Shown in pieces: positions 35,870 to 48,075 of a stretch of DNA of 64,000 nt. How positions within the stretch are numbered: position 1 is the first letter of the stretch; every line of letters starts with the position of its first letter. Origin of the DNA: Sipunculus nudus (Eukaryota; Annelida; Sipuncula; Golfingiida; Sipunculidae). A model generated the notes under the pieces. It had not been told where the DNA came from. It searched no databases and worked only from the letters and a program-made list of their open reading frames with translations. The position numbers were made by a program, and so were the translations under genes. The stretch spans positions 86,255,142 to 86,319,141 of the forward strand of contig CM049306.1 of assembly GCA_026874595.1 (NCBI GenBank). The letters run 5' to 3'.

Positions 35870-36530
35870 GCGTTCGTGTCCGAACAACTGCCCCTAGACC
35901 TCTGGTCAAATTTTTCTTAAACCCAGCAAGATTATCAGGTCACATGTGAACTGATGACTAACAAAGATTGCTGGCGCCACTTACAATCCTTTTTGGCGTA
36001 ATAGCCATTCACATTTAGTGATAATAGCCCATATCTTAGGAGTGGTTCAATGTACTGAGCTAAATTTGTTCATGCACATAGACCTCGTATTCAAAACTGA
36101 TGGTCCCAACTCCAATCATGTACGTGTCGAATACATTCAAGTATTTTATATGTCCGCCATAAATATTGCATGACCGTAGATCTTGGAGTGGTTTATCTTG
36201 TATACTTGAATGGTGGCGCCATCTATCATCAGTTTCTTCTGGCGTCCATCTGTAGGACTGTTAAATGAAAATCACACATGTCTCAGTAGTTGTTCAATGT
36301 AACTGCCTGAAATTTTGCATACCTATCATCTTGGAAATATTTATCATACACAAGACAGGTGGCACCACTTTCAATCATGTATTCGTAAAACACATTTATA
36401 CATTAATCTCAGGAGTAGTTTGACGTATCGGCCTGAGGCGTAGCATGTCCATAGATCTTTAGTTTCCTTGTGCCGTGCATCTTGGGATACTTAGGCATCT
36501 CTGAGGGCCACACATTTGGATTGCTGTCAC
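35870..36530 (+). repeat. Second copy of the ~140-bp array element
   Basis: The leader (CTAGACCTCTGGTC, then AAACCCAGCAAG) matches the leader at about 5945-5990. Units follow at about 35971 (CTGGCGCCAC), 36099 (GATGGTCCCA), 36212 (GGTGGCGCCATC) and 36359 (GGTGGCACCAC), with ATATCTTAGGAGTGGTTCAA and CCTGAAATTTTGCAT blocks as in the first locus. It is more diverged than the 6-kb copy. No ~338-bp array adjoins it, so the two arrays are separable modules. Confidence 0.75.
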
Positions 36531-37737
36531 GTTAGAAGGTATTCCATGCCTCACTTCATTCATGCCTCTGTGATTCAGCAGATACCTGAAGTCGCTTGTC
36601 GGCTGCAAATATTCTAGTTTTAGAATATTATTATCACGGTAAATCGGCAGCTCATAAACGCATAATTTTATATGCTTGTCACCAATGACCTTGACAACTA
36701 GACAAATTATTTGTTTCTTGATAGTTAGACCTACTTACTTACCTTTCCCGTTTATTATTTTGTATTTGAAGACCAGCTAAGTTTCACCTCAGATATGACA
36801 GAATAAAATGAAGACTGGCTTAACTATTTTAATATTATTGTTTAACAACGTAATCGTGCTCTAGGAACAACTGACATTTGGTAATGTCTGACGGAGGGTC
36901 TTATAGGTCCTGATTCAGAGTATCAAAATTCTTTCTACTTTGATACACAATCGAAGTTGCCGAAAGGTGTCGGTGCGATAGCTCCTTTGAAAATTATTTT
37001 AGATAACTCTGAATTAACGAAGAGTGATAAAAATGAAACTATTATGACATATTTTGCATCGTTCCTGACAGTTCAAGACAAAATTCGTGCATTTCCGAGG
37101 GGTTGACCACAGAGGAGTTACGCGGCATATGTCCATTGCGACCACCGTCCCTTCAAATATATAGTTTGCAGGTTATATTCTGGAACATACCTGGCAATAT
37201 ATAAAATATATAATAAACATTGTGTGTGAAACAGAGTATTGTAGAGTGACACCAGAGTGGTCGGGTTGGTCATAAAAGTACATATTAATATATTAGATTA
37301 TGTGTACTTTTAGATAGAAAGGGATTAATAGGATGAAAAATTAGAGTCCCGGACGCTAAGGTCAAAATATTTTGAGAGTCACGTGGGATTTCAGAGGTTC
37401 AATTGTTCAAGTTTATGTAAATTTTAGTTATTTTTTAGTATTCATTATGGAATCATTATATGTTTATATATATCGTGTCACTATATGATTTTTTTATAAG
37501 AGTGAAACGTTAGGGTCAGATGCATGAATCAGCGCCGTTTATGACTCGTGTATAGTCGGAGGTAGTCGGCAATGGTCAGCGACTGCTACAAGAGCCAGCT
37601 TTGATCCTCCAGGTCCCGCAATGCGATTGGAGGTTAGGAAACTTAATATCAAGGTCCGGGTAAAAATTCAAGCATCACAGGCGCCTTTCCTCACGTACTT
37701 GAAAGGTCTGGGTATATGTTATGGAGGTATGAGACAG
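36531..37737. other. Unassigned sequence
   Basis: No gene or repeat recognised. Confidence 0.45.
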
Positions 37738-37947
37738 CTACGTTTTTGAGAAATGTGAGGAACAGCTTAGCCGCTGATTTCTGTGTGGGGTTTGAATTAT
37801 CACCAGCTTCCGGTTGTCTGATAACCAGCTACCTGTATCCAAGCCGTCTGAGGTGCCTGAAATTGGAGGCTTAGGTTTTTTATTGGTTTCGATCATATCA
37901 TAGTGATGGGCGTCACATGCAGAATAGCGTATCGCCATGTCCAGTAC
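37738..37947 (-). CDS. Candidate terminal exon, unknown protein
   Basis: On the minus strand, ACCTTGCAG ends at 37948. The frame then runs 69 codons (including DMAIRYSACDAHHYD and PPISGTSDGLDTG) to a TAG at 37738. Codon use looks coding-like, and an alternative donor (ACAG/GTAGCT at 37833/37832) would end the exon earlier. It begins in phase 0, matching the phase-0 end of the candidate exon at 39092-39236 on the same strand. The upstream acceptor has only a modest pyrimidine tract. I recognise no domain. The alternative is a chance open frame. Confidence 0.3.
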   Translation of the reverse strand, partial: VLDMAIRYSACDAHHYDMIETNKKPKPPISGTSDGLDTGSWLSDNRKLVIIQTPHRNQRLSCSSHFSKT

Positions 37948-39091
37948 CTGCAAGGTTTATCATAATTTTAGGCAGATTAGGATGATATTAATCAATTAAT
38001 CATTCACGCTGTGCAACTATGTCTAATGACAAAATTGGCATTAATGGAAAAAATTCAATCATTTTCATTAATTAATTATTTAACTGTATACGAAATTAGA
38101 GTATATAAAGCTGAAATGTTAAGTATGACCATGCAGCCCGAGTGGACTATATTACCTGAATCCTAAATCCTTGTTTCAGCGCAAAACAGCGCCGAACCTG
38201 CCTGAAAGACCACCAGTCTGTAAAGACCACCAGTCTTTTATAACAACCCTTGAGGGAACCGTAAGCATTCACATTAATTGAAACTTACCTGACTAATAAG
38301 ACCAAATGTGAATTAGGACTACTATTGGACAGGTCCCAGTGGTGGTCAAGTTGCACAGATTTCTCTTTAGATGGGATATATTTATCAACAACTATTTGAT
38401 ACAACCAAACTTAAAGCTGCATTCAATACCTTTCCCTGCCACGCCCACACCCGCTACTGTCATTCGGTTTTTAAAAGCTCTTCATCAATCCGGTTTTGAT
38501 TTCGCTCAACCACACCCACCCACCTTCTGTGTATGTAGATAATGGTTCTAATAATATAACTAATATATCTAGTATATATTTCCTAATGCATTTTATCGTC
38601 AGAATATGTGGTCTATCAACGAGGACGTGCAAGAAAAAAAATCTGTAATTTGCACTGCTACCGTCCACTCAGGCCATGTGCTTATGTGCATAAGTCAAAA
38701 TGATTCTAATCATGCCTGAATCTTAACATGTTTTATAAGTATCATGTTCCATAACCTTGGTTATCAAGTTTCATCTCTGACCATCAATGACATATCATAT
38801 TGAATTCTAGCCGTAGATCCACCACTTAGTAGGCATTTATACTGAATACTATTTAAAATCGTGACCCGCGACATACAGAGAACTGCACGGTAGTAACTAC
38901 TCGTGACAACACGAACCAGTAGGCAATTATATTGTGCTGGAAAGCCTGACTTGAGTCGTTATCCAAGCCATACAAGGAATGCATGGCAGTTGTTTTCCAT
39001 CATGTTGCATTCATATCGTGGTACACAGCCAATAATCTTAACATTAGGCTACGCATGATGAATTAACACAAAAGAATATAAGTGAACTCAC
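37948..39091. other. Putative intron holding a small repeat
   Basis: If the two candidate exons are real, this is the intron between them. At about 38205-38240 the block AAAGACCACCAGTCT occurs twice, 18 bp apart, and GTGGTGGTC lies near 38340. The same GTCTGTAAAGACYACCAG sequence occurs once near 1846. This looks like a small dispersed repeat. Confidence 0.4.
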
Positions 39092-39236
39092 AACCCAAAT
39101 TGAAATTCCGTCTCTACGGTAACAAGTCATTTTCTGTATCGCGTTCATGTTGGCTGCATCCAGTGACCCCTGCGAGTCATGCTTGTATTCTGGCGGTGAG
39201 AAATTTAACAAAAATGCGGAGGGATTTATCAATATG
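39092..39236 (-). CDS. Candidate internal exon, unknown protein
   Basis: On the minus strand a good acceptor (eight T, then AACTCAG) ends at 39237 and a good donor (GTT/GTGAGT) begins at 39091. The 145-bp interval is open in one frame: one leading base plus 48 codons, including FSPPEYKHDSQGS, ANMNAIQKMTCY and RRDGISIWV. It ends in phase 0, compatible with the downstream candidate at 37947. Polar, cysteine-containing sequence with no recognisable motif. Both ends having plausible splice sites makes it better than the other open frames here, but no start exon was found. Confidence 0.35.
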
Positions 39237-40184
39237 CTGAGTTAAAAAAAAACGGATTTAATTTTGCTTAGTTTTTAAGTGTTCTTTATGACAAACCTAA
39301 CATAAGTTAGGTACATGTCAAGTGACAGCGTGGGCCATGTGGTGTTGTCAATAATGACGAAAATAGTTCCATCCTCATAGAGCTTTGAAGTGGGTAGGAT
39401 GTAAGGATGTAACGGCACTCTGACAGTCCGTACGCTGGTAGTAAACTATCTAAAGTCAGAGGGCCGAAATGACGCTAGGCAGTAACAGGGCAGTAACAAC
39501 AACGATAAAGCTGTAAACATTTGGTTAATATTGGGCAATGTGAGAATTAAAACAATATAATACGTGTGTGCATACAGACCAAAGCGTAATCAAATCTCTA
39601 TGGTTAGCTACGACATTTTGTATGCTCTTAGGACTAGAATGACGCTCACTTTTATCTCGTAAAAAATATTTGAGTGGGGTCGGACATTCTACGAACATAC
39701 AGAGAGATTAACTTATTTGCTGTTATTAGATAAAGGGTTGGCGTTGTTAGAATCTTACTGGTGGTCTTGTTAATTTACCCCTCCCAGATGGACCGGCCAT
39801 ATTTGGCCGTTGAAACACGTGGTTTTGTTTACATTCAAGTCAAAATAACAGGTCTGTCACGGTCACTGCTGTAAGGAACCTTAAAAATACGAGACAGGTG
39901 TTCACTAGGACATTCTTCTGTTCCACCGGTTATTGCAAGTAAAATTAAGATGAAAGGGTTCATCTCAGTAAATTAAAAAAAACCACTGAAGATGTGTTTC
40001 GTCACATTTGTTTAAAAAGCAGGAAAATATTCAGCCTGGAAAAGTTAATAAATTAATTAAGTAACAGCGTGCTCGAATGCCCTGAGGCGTTGTCCAAACA
40101 GCCGACAATGTATAACATCCTTTAATCGAGATTAAAAGTTCGGTTCTCGACACGGAATACACCCCCACTCTGACGTTACTATGC
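39237..40184. other. Unassigned sequence
   Basis: No gene or repeat recognised. Confidence 0.4.
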
Positions 40185-40885
40185 CAGAAGGGCTAAACGT
40201 ATCGCCATAACACAACAGAGCCTAATATAAATGCATATTTAGAATATTCGGTTATGTTGTTCTGTCGAATTTTCCTAAAGACTTTTGCAAAAATACTTTT
40301 TTTTTCAAAACTCTGGACCAAAATGTAACTGAAAATAGATGTTTGCATTTTTTCTCCCGCCATCTTGGATACATTGGGGCAATTTTTTTAAAAACCCGGG
40401 CTATATATCACCCGGACACAGTCTTTAGAGACATGGCTGAGCAATCTGAGAATCCTAAAAAAACTTTTCTTAGTTGATTCTTGGGGTAACTTTTCCTGTA
40501 GAATCGATTTCTGCTTCAAAAATGTCGTTTTATACACATTTAATGAGAAAATTTGCATATATGTGCATATCTGAACACATTGGTGAAATTAGTGAGATAA
40601 GTCTTGCAAATCAGACAAATAATTGAGTCTAAAGGTAGTGGTCTTTTATAATAACATGATAACGGAAATGGCGATTTATTATTTCTCATGGGTATTGTTT
40701 TCATTTGAAGCTAATTTACAAAATTATTTATTAACTTATTTGCATATATGAATATGTATACGTCAAATTGGAATAGCGATACTAATAGGAAAATAAATCA
40801 ATTTGACGTTTTGGAAGCATATTATATATATATATATATAGCATAAATTCAGTATGATTCAATAGATTGTCTGCTTCCAATCCTG
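40185..40885 (-). repeat. Dispersed ~0.7-kb repeat, inverted copy
   Basis: Reverse complement aligns over its length with 43800-44535. Shared blocks include AAGCAGACAA, ATATATGCAAAT, TATAAAAGACCACTA, AAATCGATTCTACAGG, AGAATCAAC, CCAAGATGGCGG and AGTTTTGAAAAAA. The copies differ by substitutions and indels, so the pair is old. No coding frame. The class is unknown. Confidence 0.8.
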
Positions 40886-42035
40886 TTGTTCAGTTAATAT
40901 AATCTTTAAATTATTTAAATAATTTTTTAATTTGAATGTGCAATGAGCAGCTAGTCAAATCAAGATCAACCGTAAGGTTTTTCATGCGAAATAATACATC
41001 CACTGGTTATTAGTGTCAAGGTGTGAATTGACAAGATTGTACATGGGCTTATTTTAATGAAATAATCTAATTCATCCATGTATATCAGCATAAATCAATA
41101 AAAATAAGGAACAGGGGATGTCCAACTCATGTTCGTGTGATATAAGGCTGAAAGTGAATGACAATATATGCCTTCCCGGTGTAAGGATGTTTGCAGTATA
41201 TCTAGTGTATGCTTTTGGGGATATTTATAGGGGCTCATTCGCTCAAAAAAGCAAATTTCACGAAAATGCTGATTTCAATGCAATAAGACACAGAGCGTAC
41301 AATTTATCATCACGGATGATGTTTATACAGGAAAATATTTGTTAAGTCTATAAAAATAAGTCAGAGTTAACAAAGAATGGTAAAATATGAACCATCTGAG
41401 CAAGAATAGTAATAGAACTCCCCCAGTCATGGTTGCTGTGATATGGGTTACTCTTGTCATATGTTGTAGCATACAAAATACAACAAAATAGTGCTTGAGT
41501 AAACGTCATTGACAAAAGATGATAAGTGGTTGACGAAACTGACATTTTATGACTTATAACGACACTTGAAAATATATGTGTACATATGAGGATGCAAGTA
41601 TTTTAGGATAAAAGACATGAGAGTCTATTAATTTTGACAGGTCTGGACATGTACCCTATAATGACCCTTACTTCGATGCTGCACGTTATAAAATATATAC
41701 TTTTAGTTTACAATATACTGTACACATCTTTACAAATGCATATAAATGTATACGCTACATATCACACTTGGAATTAACATACAGTTTACGCACTTGAACA
41801 TTTTATTTCATAGTTCTTAAATGTATATCAGAACATGATATGTCAAAGGAGGCATTTATATAAGGGCCCGTTCTCTCCCTCTCACCCCTGGCCTGTCACA
41901 TACAGGTTTACATAGCATCTGCTGTTGTCGTTGGTCTTAGATTACTTTCTTACACATGCCATGTATATTACAAGGAACTTAATCACACACAGTTACAACT
42001 GTTTATATCAACAACTGTCAATCCATTTTGTAATG
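40886..42035. other. Unassigned sequence
   Basis: No gene recognised. Open frames at 41118-41345 (+) and 41348-41545 (-) lack recognisable features. Confidence 0.4.
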
Positions 42036-42776
42036 TGTTACAGGTATCTGTTTTATTGTGCGCAGAAGTGTTACATGTGTCTGTTGACATTCTGATTCGT
42101 GTAGCGCAGGCATAGTTCGTTGCTATGGGAACCTCGCCTGTTGGGCGCTGGCTCGCGTGTGGGGTCTGAAGCGTACAGACACAGCTTTCTTTTGTTCTAG
42201 ATTTTTCGTGTCTGTTCATGTGCGTGTATATTGTTCTTTGGAATTTTCAATTTCTTGAACTTTCGGGTGAGAAGCTATAAATTAGGGGCTGTGTTTAGAG
42301 CCGGCAGAAAGGAAAATACCGGCGAGCACTAAAGAATGATACTTTCTCGTTAGTTTTCGGACCTTACCGATAATTGCAGTGGTGTCAGATATTTAACGGA
42401 CTTTATACAGATTTAAAACGGACTGTCTCCAGTTTGCCTTTGGATTATTACTATTTATGTGGATTATTAGTGTTAAAGGACTCTTGTTGAGCTGTGACAG
42501 TGGTGGTATCCAGAAATAAAAGCCTAGGATCCGGACACTTTGGTACTGTACATTTTTATTGTTATATTGTGTAATTGTATTGATTTTGTGTATTGTAATG
42601 TTAGGATTGATCTAGAATAGAATAAATTATAATTATTTGTTAACAAAAAAACACTGACTTCTTTATTCATTCCCCTAGACATTTTACGCTGCCAAGTGTT
42701 ACAGAATCTGATTTTTTTTTATCTCCGTAACGTGCCTTCACGATTACGTAATCTGTTGTTATTAGGTTTCGTAACA
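42036..42776 (+). mobile_element. LTR, copy 3 of 4
   Basis: A 741-bp plus-strand LTR with TGTTACAGGT...TTTCGTAACA ends. TATAAATTA at 42276-42284 precedes GGGGCTGTGTTTAGAGC, the conserved start region. AATAAA at 42621-42626 is followed by TTGTTAACAAAAAAACA and the U5 with CCCCTAGACATTTTACGCTG. Flanks are AATG on the left and AAAG on the right, possibly a decayed 4-bp duplication. No primer-binding site or protein frame lies next to it, so it is probably another solo LTR. It sits between the arms of the inverted repeat pair at 40.2 and 43.8 kb. Confidence 0.85.
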
Positions 42777-43474
42777 AAAGTTTAACAATAGGGGTCTAAC
42801 TCCCTTGTTATGAAATAACATAGGACATATCATGTAAATCGATCAATATACTTAATGTTTTAGTGTGATTTAAACATATATTTTCAAATGTAATTACAAA
42901 TGTGATAACATCACGTATCAATGTGTATAAAATAAAATATTCATCTACTTAAGCTTATTGCCCAGATATTATATATGGATAGATAAGTATACCTCATGGA
43001 TAATAGAAAGCTGCGACTTGGACAAAAAGGACATGTACTTGACCTTTTATCCAGAACAGTTCAGTTTCCATAGATAAACGTGGAATGTACAAAATTCATA
43101 CTCTACAGTACATTCAATATAAGGCATTAAATAAGGATTTGAAATGGGGTCAGAAAAAAAGTTAGGGAAAGGATCCTCCTCTCCCCCCCCCCCAAAAAAA
43201 AATAAATAACGAGAAAATCTATGAAGTTATGGTGAGTTTCGTGAAATCCATCAAATCCCTGGTACGTTATCGCATCGGCACAAGGTTAACGGATGGACAA
43301 CGGACGGAAGGACAGACCGTGGATATACCTCAACAAGTCCCGTCATGGACGAGCGTATAAAAAGTATTTGTCCGCATATTATTTAAACAGGAAATGCCTT
43401 TTAAACAAATTAATACAAAAATATACTTTTTTTCATGTGTGATTCAAACACAGATGGGTAAAACTGTTGGCGTG

Positions 43475-43505
<31 letters not shown>

Positions 43506-43799
43506 ATGTATATAACTGAAATGAGCCCTTGAATTTATATGCTGGGCGCTTATTTCGCTCAAAATTAGGATGATCATTATTTGATCGATCATAACATATG
43601 CTAATTATCCAGTGCCTACTTTAGTTAATATCAATTAAAACGCGGTACCTAAGCAAGCACACTTCGACAGAAAATAAACAATGGATGCATTATTCCGTAT
43701 CATTAACACCCGATATTCATGATTCGACCCGGTGCTCATTACATTTGCAAATTATGTACTTATATTCTCACCGGACAACTTTAGGGGAAGACGAATTAC
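42777..43799. other. Unassigned sequence with microsatellite
   Basis: A (TA)n run lies at 43482-43506 and a C run followed by an A run near 43185-43202. No gene recognised. Confidence 0.5.
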
Positions 43800-44535
43800 C
43801 TAAGTAAGCAGACAAACTATTTAATCTCACACAACATGTATTTCTAAATTACATCCATTTTTTATATTATAATCATTATCGCTTTTCCCATTGGACATAT
43901 ACATACAAATGTATTTATATATGCAAATTAGTTATAAATGACGCAAATATGTAACTAAGCTTTAAAAATACAAATCAATACATATTATCGCGAATAAGTG
44001 ATAAAATATGTAGCTCCTTCCTATAAAAAGACCACTAGCTTTAATACTGAATTTAATGATTGTCTAATTTTGATAAATTACATGCATTTTTATTAATCAA
44101 GAATATAATTTTATATAAATTAACATTATATCTGATCCAGTTTGAATGTTTTATACCAGAAATAATTAATTCAACTAAATAACTCAGATATGTAAACTTA
44201 TGCAAATTAACTCGTCATATATGTAAACTATAACACAGCAAAAAATCGATTCTACAGGTAAAAATGCCCTAGAATCAACAATGAACAGTTTTGTATTTTG
44301 GATTATTAAATGGTTCTTGGGTTAGCCATGTTTATAATGGCTGTTTTCGAGTGACATATAGCCAGTATTTAATATGGCCGCCAATTAACCAAGATGGCGG
44401 ATGAAAAAATGTAAACATTGACTTTTAGTTATATGATAACCCATAGTTTTGAAAAAAGTATGTTTGCAAAAATCTGTATGAAAATTCAACATTATCCTGA
44501 ATTTAGACTTAACGGAATACACTATTTGAGTCGTG
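43800..44535 (+). repeat. Dispersed ~0.7-kb repeat, direct copy
   Basis: Partner of 40185-40885 in opposite orientation. Contains a palindromic GCCGCC...GGCGG pair (about 44379-44400) whose AAGATGGCGG half matches the established YY1 motif core. It lacks some sequence present in the other copy and has its own insertions. Confidence 0.8.
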
Positions 44536-45149
44536 TATTTAACAGACAAAACGCCGCTAATGCAATCCCATTTGCGATTTGCGTATTTGATACCTATTGA
44601 CTGATCCCCTGATCATGAAAACATGATCATCCATGATATGGGGATTCATGACGTCATGGTTTCCAGTGTCGATCTTTACAGAAATGTTTTGACAATCTTG
44701 GTTTATATACTTTTATTCATGGCAGCCAGATAATTAATATACCTTACTGATTTAAAGATTTTATTAAATACACGATTTAAATGGAATTTATTCATATGGC
44801 TAACAATAAAAATTTGTAGTCATATTGGAAAAAATTCTATAATAGACGACCTGATAAAATTTTAAAATATGAACATCCATATGGTTTTGCTATTGATTGT
44901 ATTGATCTTAATATAGCAACTTATACAAGTATTAGTATAAGTAGAAGTAGCATTAGTTCTAGTGGTACTGGTATGAATATAATACCTACAACAACTAATA
45001 GTGATGATAATGAAATAAGTATCTAGTCTACGATGATTTCGTGACTAAACCTAAATTAATTGTTGTCTGAAAAATCCGAAGTCACAAATAGTTGTAAGAG
45101 AGATAGATAATCACCAAGTCCTATTGCTGTTACAAGTATGAATGAACCT
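44536..45149. other. Unassigned sequence with palindromes
   Basis: TGATCATG-AAAA-CATGATCA (44612-44631) is a perfect 8-bp stem. CATGACGTCATG (44647-44658) is a 12-bp perfect palindrome containing a CRE. No gene recognised. Confidence 0.5.
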
Positions 45150-45560
45150 TCAAGGTGACCAGAACGGCAAAAACAAGTGATAAACAAGACTACAGGCAAT
45201 TCTTTTCCCCAGGGATCAAGTTATACCCGGAACCTTCAGATGTCTTTATCAGTGCAAGGACGAAAGTGTCCGCTAATGTAAAACGTGAAAAACATGCAAG
45301 TGCTAGAAGATCAGGCTACCTGGAACAAAAACCATCAGACAACAGGCACTGCATGGCAGCCTTACGGCAGCACGTCTTGTCCATACATAATGGGAGGAAC
45401 AAGTAACCGACGGACCTGTCGTCTTAATCAAGTCATTGTCTCAGACGTGGCAATGTCAAATTTGAGGACCACGCCCAAACACGCGGGGTGGTACAACCAC
45501 ACGGTTAAAGGTCTCAAGTTCCGATGGACGAAAACAAAAATACTGGAAAAGAAATTGTAA
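45150..45560 (+). CDS. Candidate coding stretch, unknown, frame uncertain
   Basis: Two overlapping plus-strand open frames (83 codons to 45406 and 91 codons to 45560) lie in a GC-richer block with coding-like codons. The first contains DYRQFFSPGIKLYPEPSD, the second GTAWQPYGSTSCPY. A frameshift or splice junction in the overlap (45285-45406) could join them. Neither has a domain I recognise and no convincing splice pair was found. It may be an exon or a decayed element. Confidence 0.2.
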
Positions 45561-46882
45561 GTACCGGTTTGATAGGCTAATAATAGATATGTCGGGCCCT
45601 ACACTGACATGACAAGTACATCATAATTTCATGAATGAAAAATCGTCGGAGTTTTACTGCTGATGTTTGTGTACATTGTGTATCTGTGATACACTTGACA
45701 GCATACTCGACTGTCGGGAGAGTGATTGCGCAATGCAGCACTGGCGCCGAACAACAATGTGAATTTTGCGTATGGTTGTAAGCGGCAATGATGGTCAGAG
45801 AAAGATCTTTTGGAACAACTGGAATCGATACGTTTCAAGACCTGAACCTACAGTACACGATAATAATAATAATAATTATAATAATAAATGGAAGTAATTA
45901 TATTCAGAAGAGAACATGTACTGAAAGCATGTTCATTGTGACGTACCTTTTTAATAGTGGGCATTTGGTAGAATATTATTTTGTTGTTTTTTAATCACCT
46001 TTAAACGTTAAGCTTAGGCTTTAAATGGCAGGCCTCATATTTTTATACTTATTACTGTGTATTTGCCAGTAAGTGACAGACAGATAAAACAATAACATAT
46101 TAAGAATTAAGAGTTATGAGTTCATCGGGATATTCTCTAGTTGCAATTAAGGTAGTAGTGGTGGTCCTGTGGTGAGCGTGTCTACACTGGGATATATTGG
46201 TTCTGAAAACACCAGCCTGCGGAGAAATAGATGGAGTAGAAAGCAAAAACCTCTTTGTGTGGCGCCCACCTCTGTTTCAGTCTGGCATTGTGGGTGGTTT
46301 TTCACGAAAGGACTGGAGTTGAGGGCTTTGTGATATTTATGTTTATTCCTTTTATATCGGAAATAGCATATTGACAGCGCGCTTGAACCGACCTTTGTCT
46401 GGCTTTTGTTTTAAATGCCTTTGAGTTTTGGCCTTAGCTTCTATCAAATACCTTTTGTTACCCGTTTTAATCAGATTTCTTTAAAGGTTTTATAAAGATA
46501 TTTCTTTCCTCCTCGGATGAAATTGTACTTTATTCTTTGGACGTATTGAAATATTTCCCTTTATTTTCGTAGTGTTATTATCCCTTTAAACAAAGTAATC
46601 CCGAATTTGACTGGCGGTAACCTGTGGACACTCAATAATCAAGACTTGCCTCTTGGGGTTCATCAATGCCCTGTAGTAAACAATACACGTATCTATGTTA
46701 TGTTCATATACAGAAATACGACGTGCAGTTTGACATGAAGATGAAAATTAGAAAATTGCACGACTGGAATATATGATATACAAAATAATTTTAGGTTTAG
46801 AGGGGTAGCATTAATTATCTAGGGAATACTATCCTACAAAAAGCCAAAACTTCAGAAAGTTGATTATTAAAAATTGCGAATG
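45561..46882. other. Unassigned sequence
   Basis: A short (ATA)n run at about 45861-45888. Otherwise unique-looking with no gene recognised. Confidence 0.4.
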
Positions 46883-46906
46883 TTCCACACTTCCATAAGT
46901 GTGGAA
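46883..46906. other. Perfect 10-bp hairpin
   Basis: TTCCACACTT, loop CCAT, AAGTGTGGAA: ten perfect pairs with a 4-nt loop. No element boundary or gene is adjacent, so its role is unknown. Confidence 0.7.
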
Positions 46907-47837
46907 ATTATTGTTTAACATGCAGAGAAAATTGAGAAAAGGTTAGGAAAATTTTGATTTTGATTAAATATTGTGGTACTTAAAACTAATTATTTGCACA
47001 TGGATAAAAACAAGAAAAATGTTTAAGGGTGAATGCTAGCCACAATATCAGAAAAATAAAACCGTCACAACATGTCACGATATATTGATACATAAAGCGT
47101 ACTGTACATCACAAAAATAACAAGATTTTCATATATTTCTTATCAACTACATCTCTGGACACCTCCAAGATAAAGCCGCCCTAAAAATGGATATTTCTAT
47201 CATATTGAAATAGCCGTATATTAGAATTAGAATGAAATAGCATTCTATTATTTAAAAAGAACATATTCTGGTGATTATAAGGTTAAATATAATTTTTTCC
47301 CTTTTTGCATATAACTGCACAGAGAAAAAAAACATATAAGATATATTTGTAAGGGAAACATGAACACTATAAACAGTGCTGTTACCCTTGTATACATCTA
47401 AGAAGTAAATTCATCGTTGTTGCACTATCAACACACAAATAAAAATATATATATATTTGAATCATGGATTGTGAAAATAATCAGTGTGTGTCACGTTTCA
47501 CCGACTGGATACTTGCATCACAGTTGAACTCTGCCCGCCAAAACAAAGCTAGGCGTAACACCGTAAATGAATCTGGCTCTCGGTAAGGATATAAAATGCT
47601 CAATTTCTTAATGGTAAAAAGATCCTAAAAAATATCTTCATCCAGATTATCTCCAACATTAAATAAACTCAGCCCCTCCACAAACCTTTAAGTTAAGAGA
47701 CACAGAAAACAACTAACCAACTAACTTGATAAAGTGCATGCCATGACAGAAACTAATAAATCCTGAAGGCGGCAAAAGAATATACAGGAGTAAGGCGAAA
47801 CCGGTGGCTTCCTCGGGCACTTTTTCAGAATTCAGTG
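46907..47837. other. Unassigned sequence
   Basis: AT-rich DNA, no gene recognised. Confidence 0.4.
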
Positions 47838-47893
47838 ATATATATATATATAAATATATATATGTATATATATTTATATATATATATATATAA
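47838..47893. repeat. Interrupted (TA)n microsatellite
   Basis: TA run with AATA and TGTA interruptions. Confidence 0.9.
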
Positions 47894-47905
47894 ATTTCGT
47901 ATCAC

Positions 47906-48075
47906 CAGGGGCGAATCCATGATTTAGGAAAAGAGGTGTCTTTTGACAAAACCTATAAAAGGTCCTCACGTCCAGAAAAAAAGAAGGGGGGGGGGGGGGC
48001 CAGGCCGCAAAAAAATTAGTCTGTGACCCTTGAAGAAAGGTTGCGGCGACTTTAAAAAAAATCCGCTTCTGAGGG
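47906..48075 (+). mobile_element. Possible hAT-like MITE with internal poly-G
   Basis: Left end CAGGGGCGAATCCATGATTT. The right end, reverse-complemented, reads CAGAAGCGGATTTTTTTTAA, giving a weak inverted repeat (CAG..GCG.AT). A poly-G run (about 47987-47999) lies inside. A related end lies at 17.96 kb. No 8-bp target duplication is visible, so this is a tentative call. Confidence 0.3.

Noticed and set aside
13602-42776. Full-length LTR retrotransposon between the 13.6-kb and 42-kb LTRs
   Set aside because: These two LTRs are in opposite orientation, and copies 1 and 2 each have their own target duplications.
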